Shown here: positions 47,165 to 57,578 of the stretch, one piece after another
Numbering within the stretch: the stretch's first letter is position 1
Layout: every line of letters starts with the position of its first letter
DNA from: Izhakiella australiensis
Lineage (GTDB): Bacteria; Pseudomonadota; Gammaproteobacteria; Enterobacterales; Enterobacteriaceae
Length of the DNA: 64,000 nucleotides
Direction of reading: 5' to 3'
NCBI RefSeq assembly: GCF_002006995.1
Contig: NZ_MRUL01000013.1
Span: 60,370 to 124,369, forward strand
The notes under the pieces: generated by a model
Database searches by the model: none
The model's input: only the letters and a program-made list of their open reading frames with translations
Told to the model about the DNA's origin: nothing
Made by a program: the position numbers and the translations under genes

Positions 47165-48451
47165 TCAGGAGCCAACGGATTGCTGGATTGGCTTTTGCGG
47201 CGTGATGCGCACCTGCTTGACCATATTGTCCTGCACGTCAAGAATGTTAATCGCGTAGTTTTTCAGCTGAACGGTGGTGCCGGCCTGCGGGATCTCTTCA
47301 AGCGCTTCCAGCAGCATGCCGTTAATGGTTCGGGCCTCATTTTCCGGCAGCGCCCAGTTAAACGCCTTATTCAGCTCGCGAACGTTAGCGCTGCCTTCGA
47401 TTAACACCGAACCGTCATTTTGCGGCATCACCTCTTCCGCCAGCGTTGGCGACATTGAGGTGGTAAAATCACCGACAATCTCTTCCAGAATATCTTCAAT
47501 GGTCACCAGCCCCTTAATGTCGCCATATTCGTCGACCACCAGGCTGACTTTCTCTTTATTACGCTGAAATTTTACCAGCTGGACGTTTAGCGCCGTTCCT
47601 TCAGGAACGTAGTAAATTTCGTCGGCGGCGCGCAGCATTAGCTCTTTGGTGAACTCTTTTTTCTCGGTCATCATGCGCCAGGCTTCGCGTACACGCAGCA
47701 TGCTGATGGTGTCGTCAAGACTGTCGCGATACAGGACAATACGGCCGTGAGGCGAGTGGGTGAGCTGGCGCAGTATAGATTTCCACTCATCGTTAATATT
47801 AATGCCAACAATTTCACTGCGTGGCACCATCACATCGTCGACGGTGACCTTATCGAGATCGAGTACCGATAGCAGCATGTCCTGATTGCGTCGCGACATC
47901 AGCGTCTGGGATTCATGGACGATGGTACGCAGCTCTTCTTTACTTAGCGCGGCGCTGATCGCACCTTCGGTTTTTATACCCACCATGCGCATAAAAAATT
48001 TGGCGATAGTGTTTAATAGCCAGACCAGCGGCAGCATCAGTTTTTGCAGTGGCCCCAGCAGCCAGCTGCTGGGGTAGGCCACTTTTTCCGGGTAGAGGGC
48101 CGCGATGGTTTTTGGCAATACTTCAGCAAAAACCAGAACCACGAAAGTCAGGATACCGGTGGCGATAGCCACGCCGAGATCGCCATACAGCCTCATGCCA
48201 ACGATGGTGGCGAGCGAAGAGGCGAGAATATTTACCAGGTTATTACCAATCAGCACCAGGCTTATCAGCCGGTCAGGGCGACGCAGCAGTTTCTCGACAC
48301 GTCGCGCCGCGCGGTTGCCGTTCTTTGCCCGGTGACGCAGTTTATAGCGGTTCAGCGTCATCATGCCGGTTTCAGAGCCGGCAAACCAGGCAGACACAAT
48401 GACCATCACCACCAGAGTGATAATCAGCGTGGCAGTCGAAATATGTTCCAA
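47165..48451 (-). CDS. yfjD: CNNM/CBS-domain membrane protein YfjD (CorB)
   Basis: A 428-residue inner-membrane protein: N-terminal CNNM domain with about three to four hydrophobic segments (about 7-30, 60-90, 95-115, 125-150), then two CBS domains (about 200-330; VMVPRSEI and [20 protein letters not shown]) and a CorC_HlyC domain. The family is linked to Mg2+ transport and cobalt resistance. The start is TTG 48449-48451 with AAGGA 9 bases upstream, giving the conserved EHIST. Its cytosolic relative CorC is also in this window. Confidence 0.95.
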   Translation of the reverse strand: MEHISTATLIITLVVMVIVSAWFAGSETGMMTLNRYKLRHRAKNGNRAARRVEKLLRRPDRLISLVLIGNNLVNILASSLATIVGMRLYGDLGVAIATGILTFVVLVFAEVLPKTIAALYPEKVAYPSSWLLGPLQKLMLPLVWLLNTIAKFFMRMVGIKTEGAISAALSKEELRTIVHESQTLMSRRNQDMLLSVLDLDKVTVDDVMVPRSEIVGININDEWKSILRQLTHSPHGRIVLYRDSLDDTISMLRVREAWRMMTEKKEFTKELMLRAADEIYYVPEGTALNVQLVKFQRNKEKVSLVVDEYGDIKGLVTIEDILEEIVGDFTTSMSPTLAEEVMPQNDGSVLIEGSANVRELNKAFNWALPENEARTINGMLLEALEEIPQAGTTVQLKNYAINILDVQDNMVKQVRITPQKPIQQSVGS

Positions 48452-48476
48452 GGCGATAATTCCTTGCTGTCGGTCA

Positions 48477-49268
48477 TCAGGATGTCAGAAAGTGTTGCAG
48501 CATGCGGCTGCCAAAATAAGCCATGGTCAGCAGAAACGCGCCGCTGCAGTTGAACCAGACGACGCGGCGTCCACGCCAGCCTTCATGATAATGGCCCCAT
48601 AACAACACAATATAGACAAACCACGCGAGGATGGAGAGAACGGCCTTATCAACATTTTCCCGGTTAAACAGGTCATGCATATAAAATAAGCCGGTACATA
48701 GCACCAGCGTCAGCAGCACGACGCCAACCTGGGTGATATGAAACATTTTACGTTCAATACCCATCAGCGGCGGAATATCGTTGCTGAAAGCCAGCCTTTT
48801 GTTTTTTAACTGGTAGTCAATCCAGGCCAGCTGGAGAGCATAAAGCGCGGCGATAATCAGCGTGGCGTAGGCAAAAAGCGCGAGGCCAATATGCACCATC
48901 ATGCCGGGCGTTGTTTCCAGATGGGTAATAAATGTATTGGGAACGAAGGTGGCGAAGGCCAGATTAATCAGGGCGAAGCTGTATACGATGGGTAATAAAA
49001 GCCAGCCGCGATTGCGTGAAGCAACAATGGTCATAATGGCGCAAATCAGCAGGCTGACCAGCGATCCAATATTCAGCAGGCTAAGATTTTGTCCGTTGCC
49101 GATGGCAAAAATGCGCTGTTCTAATGCCACGCCATGGCAAATCAGAGCCAGCACTGCGGAGATAATAGCCAGCCGACGCCAGGCGCTATTTTTGCGCAGC
49201 AGCGTGGGAATAATTAATGCAAGGCTGGTTGAATAGGCAAACAGCGCCACTATCGCAAATACGAACAT
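48477..49268 (-). CDS. ypjD: Cytochrome c assembly-like inner-membrane protein YpjD
   Basis: An eight-helix or so membrane protein of the CcsA/CcmF-like family. The helix with WGHYHEGWRGRR near the C-terminus and HIGLALFAYATL carry candidate haem-handling histidines and tryptophans. Starting at 49268 gives 263 residues, as in E. coli; the frame continues to 49346, into the ffh upstream region. Divergent from ffh. Function unclear. Confidence 0.9.
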   Translation of the reverse strand: MFVFAIVALFAYSTSLALIIPTLLRKNSAWRRLAIISAVLALICHGVALEQRIFAIGNGQNLSLLNIGSLVSLLICAIMTIVASRNRGWLLLPIVYSFALINLAFATFVPNTFITHLETTPGMMVHIGLALFAYATLIIAALYALQLAWIDYQLKNKRLAFSNDIPPLMGIERKMFHITQVGVVLLTLVLCTGLFYMHDLFNRENVDKAVLSILAWFVYIVLLWGHYHEGWRGRRVVWFNCSGAFLLTMAYFGSRMLQHFLTS

Positions 49269-49436
49269 AAAAGTTGTCAGGTACTCGCCAGATAACGAAA
49301 AAAAGCAGTATAGCGCCAGCACCGGCTGGCTCCAAACGATCTCCATGCAGATGGCTGAGATCGTCGACCCTTCATGTTATAATCATCGCCATCATGTCGC
49401 TATAGCGCCCACTCTGAATACCTTGAGCGAGAGACA

Positions 49437-50798
49437 ATGTTTGATAATTTAACCGACAGATTGTCGAGTACGTTGCGCAATATCAGCGGCCGCGGCCGTC
49501 TGACTGAAGACAATATTAAAGATACCTTGCGCGAAGTGCGTATGGCGCTGCTGGAGGCTGACGTCGCGCTGCCGGTGGTGCGCGACTTCATCAATCGGGT
49601 GAAAGAGCGCGCGGTAGGCCATGAGGTCAATAAAAGCCTTACGCCGGGCCAGGAGTTCGTCAAAATCGTTCGCAATGAGCTGGAAGCGGCGATGGGGACG
49701 GAAAATAACAGCCTGAATCTCAATGCGCAGCCGCCGGCGGTAGTGCTGATGGCTGGCTTACAGGGCGCGGGTAAAACTACCAGCGTTGGTAAGCTCGGCA
49801 AATTCCTGCGTGAAAAGCATAAAAAGAAAGTACTGGTGGTTTCAGCGGACGTTTACCGTCCGGCGGCGATTAAGCAGCTGGAAACGCTGGCGCAGCAGGT
49901 GGGCGTCGATTTCTGTCCGTCCGACCTGAGTCAGAAACCCGTTGATATCGTCAAGGCCGCACTGCAGCAGGCAAAGCTGAAATTCTACGACATACTGCTG
50001 GTCGATACCGCCGGGCGTCTGCACGTTGATGAAGCGATGATGGATGAAATCAAGCAAATCCATCATTCAATTAACCCGGTTGAAACGCTGTTTGTGGTTG
50101 ACGCCATGACCGGCCAGGATGCGGCCAATACCGCCAAAGCATTTAATGAAGCCCTGCCTTTGACCGGCGTTATTCTGACGAAAGTTGATGGTGATGCCCG
50201 GGGCGGCGCGGCGCTATCAATTCGCCATATTACCGGCAAGCCAATTAAGTTCATGGGCGTTGGTGAGAAAACCGAGGCGCTGGAACCGTTCTATCCTGAC
50301 CGCATTGCTTCCCGTATTCTCGGCATGGGCGATGTTCTGTCGCTGATTGAAGATATTGAAAGCAAGGTCGATCGCGATCAAGCGGAAAAGCTGGCCAGCA
50401 AGCTGAAGAAAGGCGACGGTTTCGATCTGAACGACTTTCTCGAACAGCTAAAGCAAATGCGTAACATGGGCGGCATGGCCAGCCTGATGGGCAAGCTGCC
50501 CGGAATGGGGCAGCTGCCGGATACCGTGAAGTCACAAATGGATGACAAAGTGCTGGTGCGCATGGAAGCAATGATTAATTCCATGACGCACAAAGAGCGT
50601 GAAAAACCGGAAATTATCAAAGGCTCACGCAAGCGGCGTATCGCTACGGGGTCAGGCATGCAGGTGCAGGATGTTAACCGCATGCTGAAACAGTTTGACG
50701 ATATGCAGCGAATGATGAAGAAAATGAAAAAAGGCGGCATGGCGAAAATGATGCGTAACATGAAAGGTATGATGCCGCCGGGATTTCCCGGGCGTTAA
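49437..50798 (+). CDS. ffh: Signal recognition particle protein Ffh
   Basis: The GTPase that, with 4.5S RNA and FtsY, brings membrane proteins to the translocon. N domain (1-86), G domain with GLQGAGKT (107-114), DTAGR and TKVDGDARGG, and a methionine-rich M domain (about 297-440; MRNMGGMASLMGKLPGM, RMMKKMKKGGMAKMM). 453 residues, equal to E. coli. Its GAGAG Shine-Dalgarno is modest. Confidence 0.98.
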   Translation: MFDNLTDRLSSTLRNISGRGRLTEDNIKDTLREVRMALLEADVALPVVRDFINRVKERAVGHEVNKSLTPGQEFVKIVRNELEAAMGTENNSLNLNAQPPAVVLMAGLQGAGKTTSVGKLGKFLREKHKKKVLVVSADVYRPAAIKQLETLAQQVGVDFCPSDLSQKPVDIVKAALQQAKLKFYDILLVDTAGRLHVDEAMMDEIKQIHHSINPVETLFVVDAMTGQDAANTAKAFNEALPLTGVILTKVDGDARGGAALSIRHITGKPIKFMGVGEKTEALEPFYPDRIASRILGMGDVLSLIEDIESKVDRDQAEKLASKLKKGDGFDLNDFLEQLKQMRNMGGMASLMGKLPGMGQLPDTVKSQMDDKVLVRMEAMINSMTHKEREKPEIIKGSRKRRIATGSGMQVQDVNRMLKQFDDMQRMMKKMKKGGMAKMMRNMKGMMPPGFPGR

Positions 50799-50837
50799 CC
50801 TGAATATGCCCCGGCGCGAAAAAGCATCGCTGAAAGA

Positions 50838-50865
50838 TTGCTTTTTGCGCCAAAATGAGTAAAAT
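50838..50865 (+). promoter_or_regulatory. Promoter of the rpsP operon
   Basis: TTGCTT (50838-50843) and TAAAAT (50860-50865) are spaced by 16 bases, upstream of rpsP. An imperfect hairpin that may end the ffh transcript overlaps the -35. Confidence 0.65.
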
Positions 50866-50887
50866 TTTCGGGCTTTTTATATGACAC

Positions 50888-50922
50888 CCGGGCCCCGTTC
50901 CTCGATGGGGCCCGGTTGTTTT
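50888..50922 (+). terminator. Terminator-like hairpin in the rpsP leader, possible attenuator
   Basis: CCGGGCCCC (50888-50896) pairs perfectly with GGGGCCCGG (50907-50915), followed by TTGTTTTATT. It lies downstream of the rpsP promoter and 20 bases before its start, so it would act within the leader transcript. This may limit entry into the operon or terminate ffh read-through. Confidence 0.7.
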
Positions 50923-50941
50923 ATTAACTGAAGAGGATGTT

Positions 50942-51190
50942 ATGGTAACAATTCGTTTGGCACGTCACGGCGCTAAAAAGCGTCCGTTTTATCAGGTAGT
51001 CGTTACTGACAGCCGCAATGCTCGCAACGGTCGCTTTATCGAGCGCGTAGGCTTCTTCAACCCGATCGCTTCTGGTCAGGCTGAAGCACTGCGTCTGGAT
51101 CTGGATCGCATTGAGCACTGGGTTGGCCAGGGCGCTACTCTCTCTGATCGCGTTAATGCGCTGATCAAAGAAGCTAAGAAAGCAGCTTAA
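50942..51190 (+). CDS. rpsP: 30S ribosomal protein S16
   Basis: An 82-residue ribosomal protein beginning [21 protein letters not shown], the family hallmark. GAGGATGTT precedes the ATG. First gene of rpsP-rimM-trmD-rplS, an operon in which ribosomal proteins are made in large excess over the enzymes RimM and TrmD. Confidence 0.98.
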   Translation: MVTIRLARHGAKKRPFYQVVVTDSRNARNGRFIERVGFFNPIASGQAEALRLDLDRIEHWVGQGATLSDRVNALIKEAKKAA

Positions 51191-51208
51191 TCTGTTACGG
51201 TGGCTGGC

Positions 51209-51757
51209 ATGAGCAAGCAACAAACCGATCTGCCTCCTGAAAACCCCATTGTGATGGGCAAACTGGGTGCAGCGTTCGGAATTCGTGGTTGGCTCAAGGT
51301 ATTTTCTTCCACCGAAGACGCCGAAAGCATTTTTGACTACCAGCCCTGGTTTATTCAACGGGCCGGTAAGTGGCAGCAGGTCGAGCTGGAAAGCTGGAAG
51401 CGCCACAGTCAGGAGATCATAATTAAGGTCAAGGGCATTGACGATCGTGATGCGGCAGCGCTGCTGACCAATTGCGAAGTCGTCGTTGACGCTAATTCTC
51501 TGCCGTCGCTGGAAGAAGGCGACTACTACTGGAAAGACCTTATTGGTTGCAAAGTAACGACCTCTAAGGGTTATGAACTGGGTAAAGTCGTTGATTTGAT
51601 GGAAACCGGTTCTAACGACGTTCTGGTAGTGAAGGCAAATCTCAAAGATGCGTTTGGCGTAAAGGAGCGGTTAATTCCGTTTCTTAACGAACAGGTTATC
51701 AAGAAAGTCGATCTCGCTACTGGCTTTATTGAAGTAGATTGGGATCCTGGTTTTTGA
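51209..51757 (+). CDS. rimM: Ribosome maturation factor RimM
   Basis: Binds S19 and assists 30S head assembly. RimM N domain ([23 protein letters not shown]) and C-terminal PRC barrel ([22 protein letters not shown]) are clear. ATG 51209 gives 182 residues, as in E. coli; an upstream GTG 51200 is unlikely. The weak ribosome site fits the low expression known for this gene. Confidence 0.97.
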   Translation: MSKQQTDLPPENPIVMGKLGAAFGIRGWLKVFSSTEDAESIFDYQPWFIQRAGKWQQVELESWKRHSQEIIIKVKGIDDRDAAALLTNCEVVVDANSLPSLEEGDYYWKDLIGCKVTTSKGYELGKVVDLMETGSNDVLVVKANLKDAFGVKERLIPFLNEQVIKKVDLATGFIEVDWDPGF

Positions 51758-51789
51758 CCTCCGGATTCAATGGTAAAACGGCGCAGGCG

Positions 51790-52575
51790 ATGTGGATTGG
51801 TGTTATTAGCCTTTTTCCTGAAATGTTTCGCGCGATTACCGATTACGGGGTAACTGGCCGGGCAGTAAAGAATGGCCTGCTAAGCATTCAAAGCTGGAGT
51901 CCACGCGACTTCACGCATGACCGACATCGTACGGTGGACGATCGTCCATACGGCGGCGGACCGGGAATGCTGATGATGGTGCAGCCCTTAAGGGATGCGA
52001 TTCATGCAGCGAAAGCAGCGGCAGGGGAAGGTGCAAAGGTGATCTACCTGTCACCTCAGGGGCGCAAGCTGGATCAGTCCGGCGTGTGTGAGCTGGCGGC
52101 GAATCAGAAGTTGATTCTGGTCTGCGGCCGCTATGAAGGTATCGATGAGCGCATTATTCATACCGAAATTGATGAAGAATGGTCAATTGGTGATTATGTG
52201 CTCAGCGGCGGCGAACTACCCGCAATGACGTTGATTGACTCGGTTGCCCGGTTTATTCCGGGGGTGCTGGGGAAACAAGCGTCGGCAGAAGAGGATTCCT
52301 TTTCTGACGGGCTATTAGATTGTCCGCACTATACTCGCCCTGAAGTGCTGGAAGGAATGGACGTCCCGTCGGTATTATTGTCGGGGAACCATGCGGATAT
52401 CCGCCGCTGGCGCCTGAAACAGTCGCTGGGCCGAACCTGGCTAAGAAGACCTGAACTTCTGGAAAACCTGGCTCTGACTGAAGAGCAAGCAAGGTTGTTG
52501 CAACAGTTCCAGTGTGAATATCAGCAACAGCATAACGATGATGGGAGCGTGCAGGCGACGCCTGACCCCTCCTGA
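51790..52575 (+). CDS. trmD: tRNA (guanine37-N1)-methyltransferase TrmD
   Basis: A SPOUT enzyme methylating G37 of CNN-reading tRNAs, preventing +1 frameshifts. The knot motifs [11 protein letters not shown] and [15 protein letters not shown] (about 115-145) are intact. The frame opens at 51739, but ATG 51790 ([13 protein letters not shown]) is the family start, giving 261 residues. The ribosome site is poor, as expected for this weakly made operon member. Confidence 0.97.
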   Translation: MWIGVISLFPEMFRAITDYGVTGRAVKNGLLSIQSWSPRDFTHDRHRTVDDRPYGGGPGMLMMVQPLRDAIHAAKAAAGEGAKVIYLSPQGRKLDQSGVCELAANQKLILVCGRYEGIDERIIHTEIDEEWSIGDYVLSGGELPAMTLIDSVARFIPGVLGKQASAEEDSFSDGLLDCPHYTRPEVLEGMDVPSVLLSGNHADIRRWRLKQSLGRTWLRRPELLENLALTEEQARLLQQFQCEYQQQHNDDGSVQATPDPS

Positions 52576-52604
52576 ATATCAGTTTACCCAGGATAAGAGA
52601 TTAA

Positions 52605-52955
<351 letters not shown>

Positions 52956-52993
52956 GAGCTCGCGTAAGCGACATCTCAAAGTTAATAGCAAAC

Positions 52994-53025
52994 AAGGGGT
53001 TAGCGTAAAGCTAACCCCTTTTTTG
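52994..53025 (+). terminator. Terminator of the rpsP-rplS operon
   Basis: AAGGGGTTAGC (52994-53004) pairs perfectly with GCTAACCCCTT (53010-53020), followed by a T-tract. Confidence 0.94.
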
Positions 53026-53147
53026 TTTGGTGTTCGCGGCGTGTCCACGTGAAATCTAAATCGTCCACAAATGACCACAGTATTCAGGCTGGATTTTTAT
53101 TGCAAAACGCGCACCTGCCACGGTGGTTGCACAGGCTTAGCAGATAT

Positions 53148-53660
53148 TTACCTGCGCGAGATGTGATAAATAGCGGTGTTAACCGGGCCGCTATCCAGCA
53201 CGATTAAACCGTAGCGAATAGCAGTCAGCTCGCCGCCGGCGCGGATCGCGACGGTGCGACTGGCGATATTGGCCTCTGCGGCGAGGATTTCTACCTTTTC
53301 AATCTCCGGGCGGGTAAACGCCATTTCTAACAGCGCCCTTACCGCCGCGGTGGCGATGCCTTTGCGCTGTTCGCTGCTACGTACCCAGTAACCAATTGAA
53401 GGCAGGATTTCCATCTGCTGAGGAAAGCGGATGCCGGCTCCGCCAAGGATATAGCCATCGTCAGTAAACAGACCAAATTCTTCGGCCTGGCCGGTTGCCC
53501 GCAAATGATGGGTAATCGCGAACCAGCGTTTGGCTTCGCTGGCGCCAAAATCTTCACTGGCCCATATCATCCATGGTTTCAGCGTATCCAGTGAACTGAT
53601 TACGGCGTGAGAAAATTCAGCGGCATGTTCATCCTGCCAGGGACGTAGGTTTACCTTCAT
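53148..53660 (-). CDS. GNAT-family N-acetyltransferase, RimJ/RimL-like
   Basis: A 170-residue acetyltransferase opening MKVNLRPWQDEHAAEF with the IGYWVRSSEQRKGIATAAVRAL motif that binds acetyl-CoA. It resembles RimJ/RimL enzymes that acetylate ribosomal protein N-termini or small molecules. The frame reaches 53771, but ATG 53660, with AAGG 9 bases upstream, aligns with family starts. It lies between rplS and aroF, where E. coli has the yfiRNB genes, so it is a lineage-specific insert. Confidence 0.85.
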   Translation of the reverse strand: MKVNLRPWQDEHAAEFSHAVISSLDTLKPWMIWASEDFGASEAKRWFAITHHLRATGQAEEFGLFTDDGYILGGAGIRFPQQMEILPSIGYWVRSSEQRKGIATAAVRALLEMAFTRPEIEKVEILAAEANIASRTVAIRAGGELTAIRYGLIVLDSGPVNTAIYHISRR

Positions 53661-53890
53661 AATGCACGCCTTTATTTTGGGCCGGCTGATAATATCGCTG
53701 CCAGACGGCTTATTAATCTTTTCAGACAGCACCGCCAGTTGATTTCGCGATAACCGTACCACTCTTGTCACGCTGCGTCATCTTTAAGCGGCGGGTTCTG
53801 TAATGCATCTTTTATCGCTGCCTGCTACCGGAGCCCAGCCGTCGCGGATGTTCACCGTTAAGAATAAAGCTAAGCCATAGCAAGAAGAGG

Positions 53891-53908
53891 TGTATAGTTA
53901 GGTTTACA
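53891..53908. promoter_or_regulatory. TyrR box, strong, upstream of aroF
   Basis: In the 422-base gap 53661-54082, TGTATA-GTTAGG-TTTACA matches the TyrR consensus TGTAAA-N6-TTTACA at 11 of 12 fixed positions. It is the distal of three boxes, as in E. coli aroF. The rest of the gap is strongly AT-rich with no frame. Confidence 0.85.
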
Positions 53909-53985
53909 TATTAATTTTGTCGTCATTATTTAACTATTTGTTTTTATTTATATTTTTTGTTTTTAGTTATCTATGGTTATTTTTA

Positions 53986-54003
53986 TGTACAGGCATGTGG
54001 TCT
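53986..54003. promoter_or_regulatory. TyrR box, weak, upstream of aroF
   Basis: TGTACA-GGCATG-TGGTCT keeps the essential G-N14-C but has a poor right half. It begins 22 bases before the strong proximal box, close to the spacing of paired strong/weak boxes at E. coli aroF. Confidence 0.5.
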
Positions 54004-54007
54004 GTTA

Positions 54008-54025
54008 TGTATCAATTATGGTACA
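54008..54025. promoter_or_regulatory. TyrR box, strong, proximal to aroF
   Basis: TGTATC-AATTAT-GGTACA has symmetric TGTA/TACA ends and lies 58 bases before the aroF ATG, where tyrosine-loaded TyrR would block RNA polymerase. Confidence 0.8.
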
Positions 54026-54082
54026 TTTATTCATCCTTTGAAGGTCACGCTATACGCATAACGAAATGACAGGGTCGCTATC

Positions 54083-55153
54083 ATGCAGAAAGATGCAGTT
54101 AATAATATTCATATCGCTGACGAACAAATTTTAATCACGCCTGAAGAGCTGAAAAACAAGTTCCCGCTCAGTGCCGCTCTCGAAGCTCAGATTACGACTT
54201 CACGCCAGACTATTGCTGACATCATTGCCGGTCGTGACCATCGTCTGCTGGTGGTCTGCGGTCCTTGTTCAATTCATGATACCGAAGCGGCTCTTGAATA
54301 CGCTCGTCAGTTAAAAACCTTGTCCGATCAGCTGAAAGACCAGCTGTATATCGTTATGCGCGTTTATTTTGAAAAACCCCGCACCACCGTTGGCTGGAAA
54401 GGATTAATCAACGACCCGTACATGGATAACTCCTTTGATATGGAGGCTGGTCTGCATATTGCCCGCCAGCTGCTGGTCAATCTGGTCGAAATGGGGCTGC
54501 CGCTGGCCACGGAAGCATTGGATCCTAACAGCCCGCAGTATCTCGGTGACCTGTTTAGCTGGTCAGCGATCGGTGCGCGCACCACTGAATCGCAAACCCA
54601 CAGGGAAATGGCCTCTGGTCTTTCCATGCCGGTTGGCTTTAAAAACGGTACTGACGGCAGCCTGGGGACGGCGATTAATGCTATGCGCGCCGCTGCCATG
54701 CCGCACCGTTTCGTCGGGATCAACCAGTCAGGCCAGGTTTGCCTGCTGCAAACGCAGGGCAATCCTGATGGTCACGTCATTTTGCGCGGTGGTAAGGCGC
54801 CTAACTACGGCCCGGAAGACGTTGCACAGTGTGAAAAAGAGATGCTGAAAGCGGGACTGCGTCCGGCCTTAATGATAGATTGCAGCCATGGTAATTCTAA
54901 TAAAGACTATCGTCGCCAGCCCGGCGTGGCAGAATCTGCTGTGGCGCAAATCAAAGATGGTAACCGCTCGATTATGGGGCTGATGCTGGAAAGTCACCTG
55001 CATGAAGGCAATCAGTCTTCTGAGCAGCCGCGTTCTGATATGAAGTATGGTGTTTCCGTCACCGATGCCTGTATTAACTGGCAGGTCACGGACTCATTAT
55101 TGCGGGAAATCCATCAGGGTTTGCAGGGCGTACTGGCGGCGCGTCTGGCATAA
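54083..55153 (+). CDS. aroF: DAHP synthase AroF, tyrosine-sensitive
   Basis: First enzyme of the shikimate pathway (PEP + erythrose-4-P). 356 residues as in E. coli AroF. Motifs [31 protein letters not shown] and [12 protein letters not shown] line the metal and substrate site. Linkage to tyrA and to TyrR boxes marks it as the tyrosine-controlled isoenzyme rather than AroG or AroH. tyrA starts 13 bases downstream. Confidence 0.97.
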   Translation: MQKDAVNNIHIADEQILITPEELKNKFPLSAALEAQITTSRQTIADIIAGRDHRLLVVCGPCSIHDTEAALEYARQLKTLSDQLKDQLYIVMRVYFEKPRTTVGWKGLINDPYMDNSFDMEAGLHIARQLLVNLVEMGLPLATEALDPNSPQYLGDLFSWSAIGARTTESQTHREMASGLSMPVGFKNGTDGSLGTAINAMRAAAMPHRFVGINQSGQVCLLQTQGNPDGHVILRGGKAPNYGPEDVAQCEKEMLKAGLRPALMIDCSHGNSNKDYRRQPGVAESAVAQIKDGNRSIMGLMLESHLHEGNQSSEQPRSDMKYGVSVTDACINWQVTDSLLREIHQGLQGVLAARLA

Positions 55154-55166
55154 GAGGCATAAAATA

Positions 55167-56288
55167 ATGGTGGCTGAATTAACCGCGCTGCGCGATCGGA
55201 TCGATGAAGTTGATAAGGCGCTGCTGGATTTGCTGGCAAAACGTCTGGCGTTGGTTGCCGAAGTTGGTGAGGTCAAAAGTAAGGCCGGACTGCCTATTTA
55301 TGTTCCGGAGCGGGAAGCGTCGATGCTCGCCTCCCGGCGACATGAAGCTGAAAAGCTGGGCGTGCCGCCGGACCTGATCGAAGACGTGCTGCGGCGTGTT
55401 ATGCGTGAGTCCTACGCCAGCGAAAATGATAAAGGTTTTAAGACCATGAATCCCGCGCTGCGGCCGGTGGTTATCGTAGGGGGCAAAGGGCAAATGGGGC
55501 GGCTGTTTGAAAAGCTGCTCACGCTGTCTGGCTATCAGGTACAAATTCTCGATAAAGAGCAGTGGGATAGCGCCGAAACCATGCTGGGGCAGGCGGGAAT
55601 GGTCATCATCAGCGTGCCGATTCATCTGACTGAGCAGGTGATTGCACAGCTGCCTCCGCTGCCGAAGGATTGCATTCTGGTCGATATTGCCTCGGTTAAA
55701 AATGTACCGTTGCAGGCGATGCTGGCCGCACACCCAGGTCCGGTGTTGGGATTGCACCCAATGTTTGGTCCGGATACCAGCAGCCTGGCAAAGCAGGTTG
55801 TTGTCTGGTGTGATGGTCGCCATCCGGAAGCTTACCAGTGGTTTTTGGAGCAAATTCAGGTATGGGGCGCTCGCCTGCATCGTATTAGCGCCAGCGAACA
55901 CGATCAGCATATGGCGTTTATCCAGGCCTTACGCCATTTTGCCACTTTTGCTTATGGTCTGCATCTGACGGAAGAAAACGTTGAGCTGGAGCAGCTGCTG
56001 GCGCTTTCCTCACCGATTTATCGCCTGGAATTGGCGATGGTAGGTCGGCTGTTTGCGCAGGATCCTCAGCTTTACGCCGATATCATTATGTCTTCGGAGA
56101 ACAATCTGGCACTGATAAAGCGTTATTATCGCCGCTTTGGCGAGGCGATTGCGCTGCTGGAAAAAGGTGATAAGCAGGCCTTTATTGATAGCTTTCGTAA
56201 GGTTGAACGCTGGTTTGGCGATTACGCGCCCCGCTTCATGACGGAAAGCAGGGCGATGCTGCGTTCCGCAAATGACAGCCGTCAGTAA
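55167..56288 (+). CDS. tyrA: Chorismate mutase / prephenate dehydrogenase TyrA
   Basis: A bifunctional enzyme of tyrosine synthesis. The chorismate mutase domain fills about 1-90 ([22 protein letters not shown]), and the dehydrogenase part starts with the NAD motif VGGKGQMG (about 104-111), followed by HPMFGPD. ATG 55167 with AAGAGG gives 373 residues, as in E. coli. It is the second gene of the TyrR-controlled aroF-tyrA operon and converges on pheA. Confidence 0.97.
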   Translation: MVAELTALRDRIDEVDKALLDLLAKRLALVAEVGEVKSKAGLPIYVPEREASMLASRRHEAEKLGVPPDLIEDVLRRVMRESYASENDKGFKTMNPALRPVVIVGGKGQMGRLFEKLLTLSGYQVQILDKEQWDSAETMLGQAGMVIISVPIHLTEQVIAQLPPLPKDCILVDIASVKNVPLQAMLAAHPGPVLGLHPMFGPDTSSLAKQVVVWCDGRHPEAYQWFLEQIQVWGARLHRISASEHDQHMAFIQALRHFATFAYGLHLTEENVELEQLLALSSPIYRLELAMVGRLFAQDPQLYADIIMSSENNLALIKRYYRRFGEAIALLEKGDKQAFIDSFRKVERWFGDYAPRFMTESRAMLRSANDSRQ

Positions 56289-56319
56289 TAAAAAAGTCCC
56301 TTAATCAGGGACTTTTTTT
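56289..56319. terminator. Shared bidirectional terminator of tyrA and pheA
   Basis: A 12-bp stem (56290-56301 with 56307-56318) with a TAATC loop and A/T tracts on both arms. The pheA stop codon lies inside its right arm. Confidence 0.92.
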
Positions 56320-57478
56320 AGCCGCGCTCTACGGGTACGACGTTTTCGCTGGGGTAGCATCCCAGCACTTTCAGGAAGCGGGTGATGCCTTGCAGTTCTT
56401 TCAGTGCGTTCTCCATAGCCTCAGAGCGCCGGTTTCCCTGTACATCAATATAAAACATCTCCTCCCACGGGTTGCCGTGAATCGGCCGGCTCTCCAGCTT
56501 GCTCATAATAAGATTATGATTGCGCAGGACCATCAATGCTTCTACCAGCGCACCAGCCTGCTGACCGGTTGCCATCAGCAGCGTGGTTTTGGCTGGCACC
56601 TGAGACGTCACTTCCACCGGCTTGCGCGCCAGAATGATAAAACGGGTAATGTTTTGCTTCTGATTTGCCAGGTCTCGTTCCAGAACTTGCAGGCCATATA
56701 AAGCGCCGCCGGCTTCGCTACCCAGCGCGGCGACGTGCGGGCTGTTGATCGCCGCGACTTTCTCCATTGCCGCTGCGGTACTTTCGGTGTATTCGGTTTT
56801 CCATTGCGCAAAGCGGCTGATGAACTGACTGCACTGCTGGAAAGGCTGAGGATGGCTGTATATGGTTTTTATTTGCTGCAGGTCCGTTGTGCCGGCGACC
56901 AGCACACAGTGATCGATGGGGATGGTCAGTTCGCCGACAATGGACAGGCTGGTATTTTGCAGCAGGTCGTACACGTCGTTAATCGATCCGGAGCTGGTGT
57001 TTTCAATCGGCACCACGGCATAGTCGGCCTGTCCGGTTTCAACTTGCTGAATAATGTCATTAAATTTCAGACAGCCGCTTTCTATCACATTTTCAAAATG
57101 GCGCGCGGCATATTTGCGCGCGGCAATGTGTGACCAGGAACCTTTTGGACCAAGGAAGGCGATGCGCGCATTTTCACTGCCCGTCTGGTTGAGGTGCTGT
57201 TGCAATAGCGTCTGCTGGGTCAGCACTGAGTCTTCAATGATCTGTTGAAAAAGCTGCGTAACATAATGGGCGTCCAGACCCTGCAATTTTCCTTTTTCAA
57301 TCAGCTTTTCCAGCAGTTCACGTTCGCGAGCAATGTCGCGTACCGGCCGTTTTGTCAGCATCTTAGCGTTAGCCACTTCGACGGAAAGGGCGCGCCGTTC
57401 TGCAAGCAATATCAGTAACTTCTCGTCCAGCGCGGTTATTTTATCGCGCAATGACAGTAAAGGGTTGTCCATGCTCAT
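56318..57478 (-). CDS. pheA: Chorismate mutase / prephenate dehydratase PheA
   Basis: The bifunctional enzyme of phenylalanine synthesis. Chorismate mutase (about 1-90), prephenate dehydratase (about 105-285, with [15 protein letters not shown] and the TRF motif in NITRFIILA), and the ACT regulatory domain (about 300-386, with [16 protein letters not shown], the phenylalanine-binding ESRP). 386 residues, exactly as in E. coli. Expression is set by the pheL attenuator just upstream. Confidence 0.97.
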   Translation of the reverse strand: MSMDNPLLSLRDKITALDEKLLILLAERRALSVEVANAKMLTKRPVRDIARERELLEKLIEKGKLQGLDAHYVTQLFQQIIEDSVLTQQTLLQQHLNQTGSENARIAFLGPKGSWSHIAARKYAARHFENVIESGCLKFNDIIQQVETGQADYAVVPIENTSSGSINDVYDLLQNTSLSIVGELTIPIDHCVLVAGTTDLQQIKTIYSHPQPFQQCSQFISRFAQWKTEYTESTAAAMEKVAAINSPHVAALGSEAGGALYGLQVLERDLANQKQNITRFIILARKPVEVTSQVPAKTTLLMATGQQAGALVEALMVLRNHNLIMSKLESRPIHGNPWEEMFYIDVQGNRRSEAMENALKELQGITRFLKVLGCYPSENVVPVERG

Positions 57479-57504
57479 CGTGTTTCTGTACCTTTCAGTC
57501 GTTC

Positions 57505-57533
57505 AAAAAAAAACCTCCCTTTCGGGAGGCTTT
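57505..57533 (-). terminator. pheA attenuator terminator
   Basis: CCTCCC (57514-57519) and GGGAGG (57524-57529) pair; on the minus strand a run of nine T follows. A competing structure exists: AAGAATGCGAAGA in the leader (near 57595-57607) pairs with TCTTCGCATTCTT (near 57542-57554). It is the classical leader-stall switch. Confidence 0.93.
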
Positions 57534-57578
57534 ATTATTCGTCTTCGCATTCTTATTTCACGACGAAACGCCTCCCGT

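Noticed and set aside
49269..49346. Longer N-terminus of YpjD from ATG 49346
   Set aside because: The added 26 residues are not in the E. coli protein and would run into the ffh control region.
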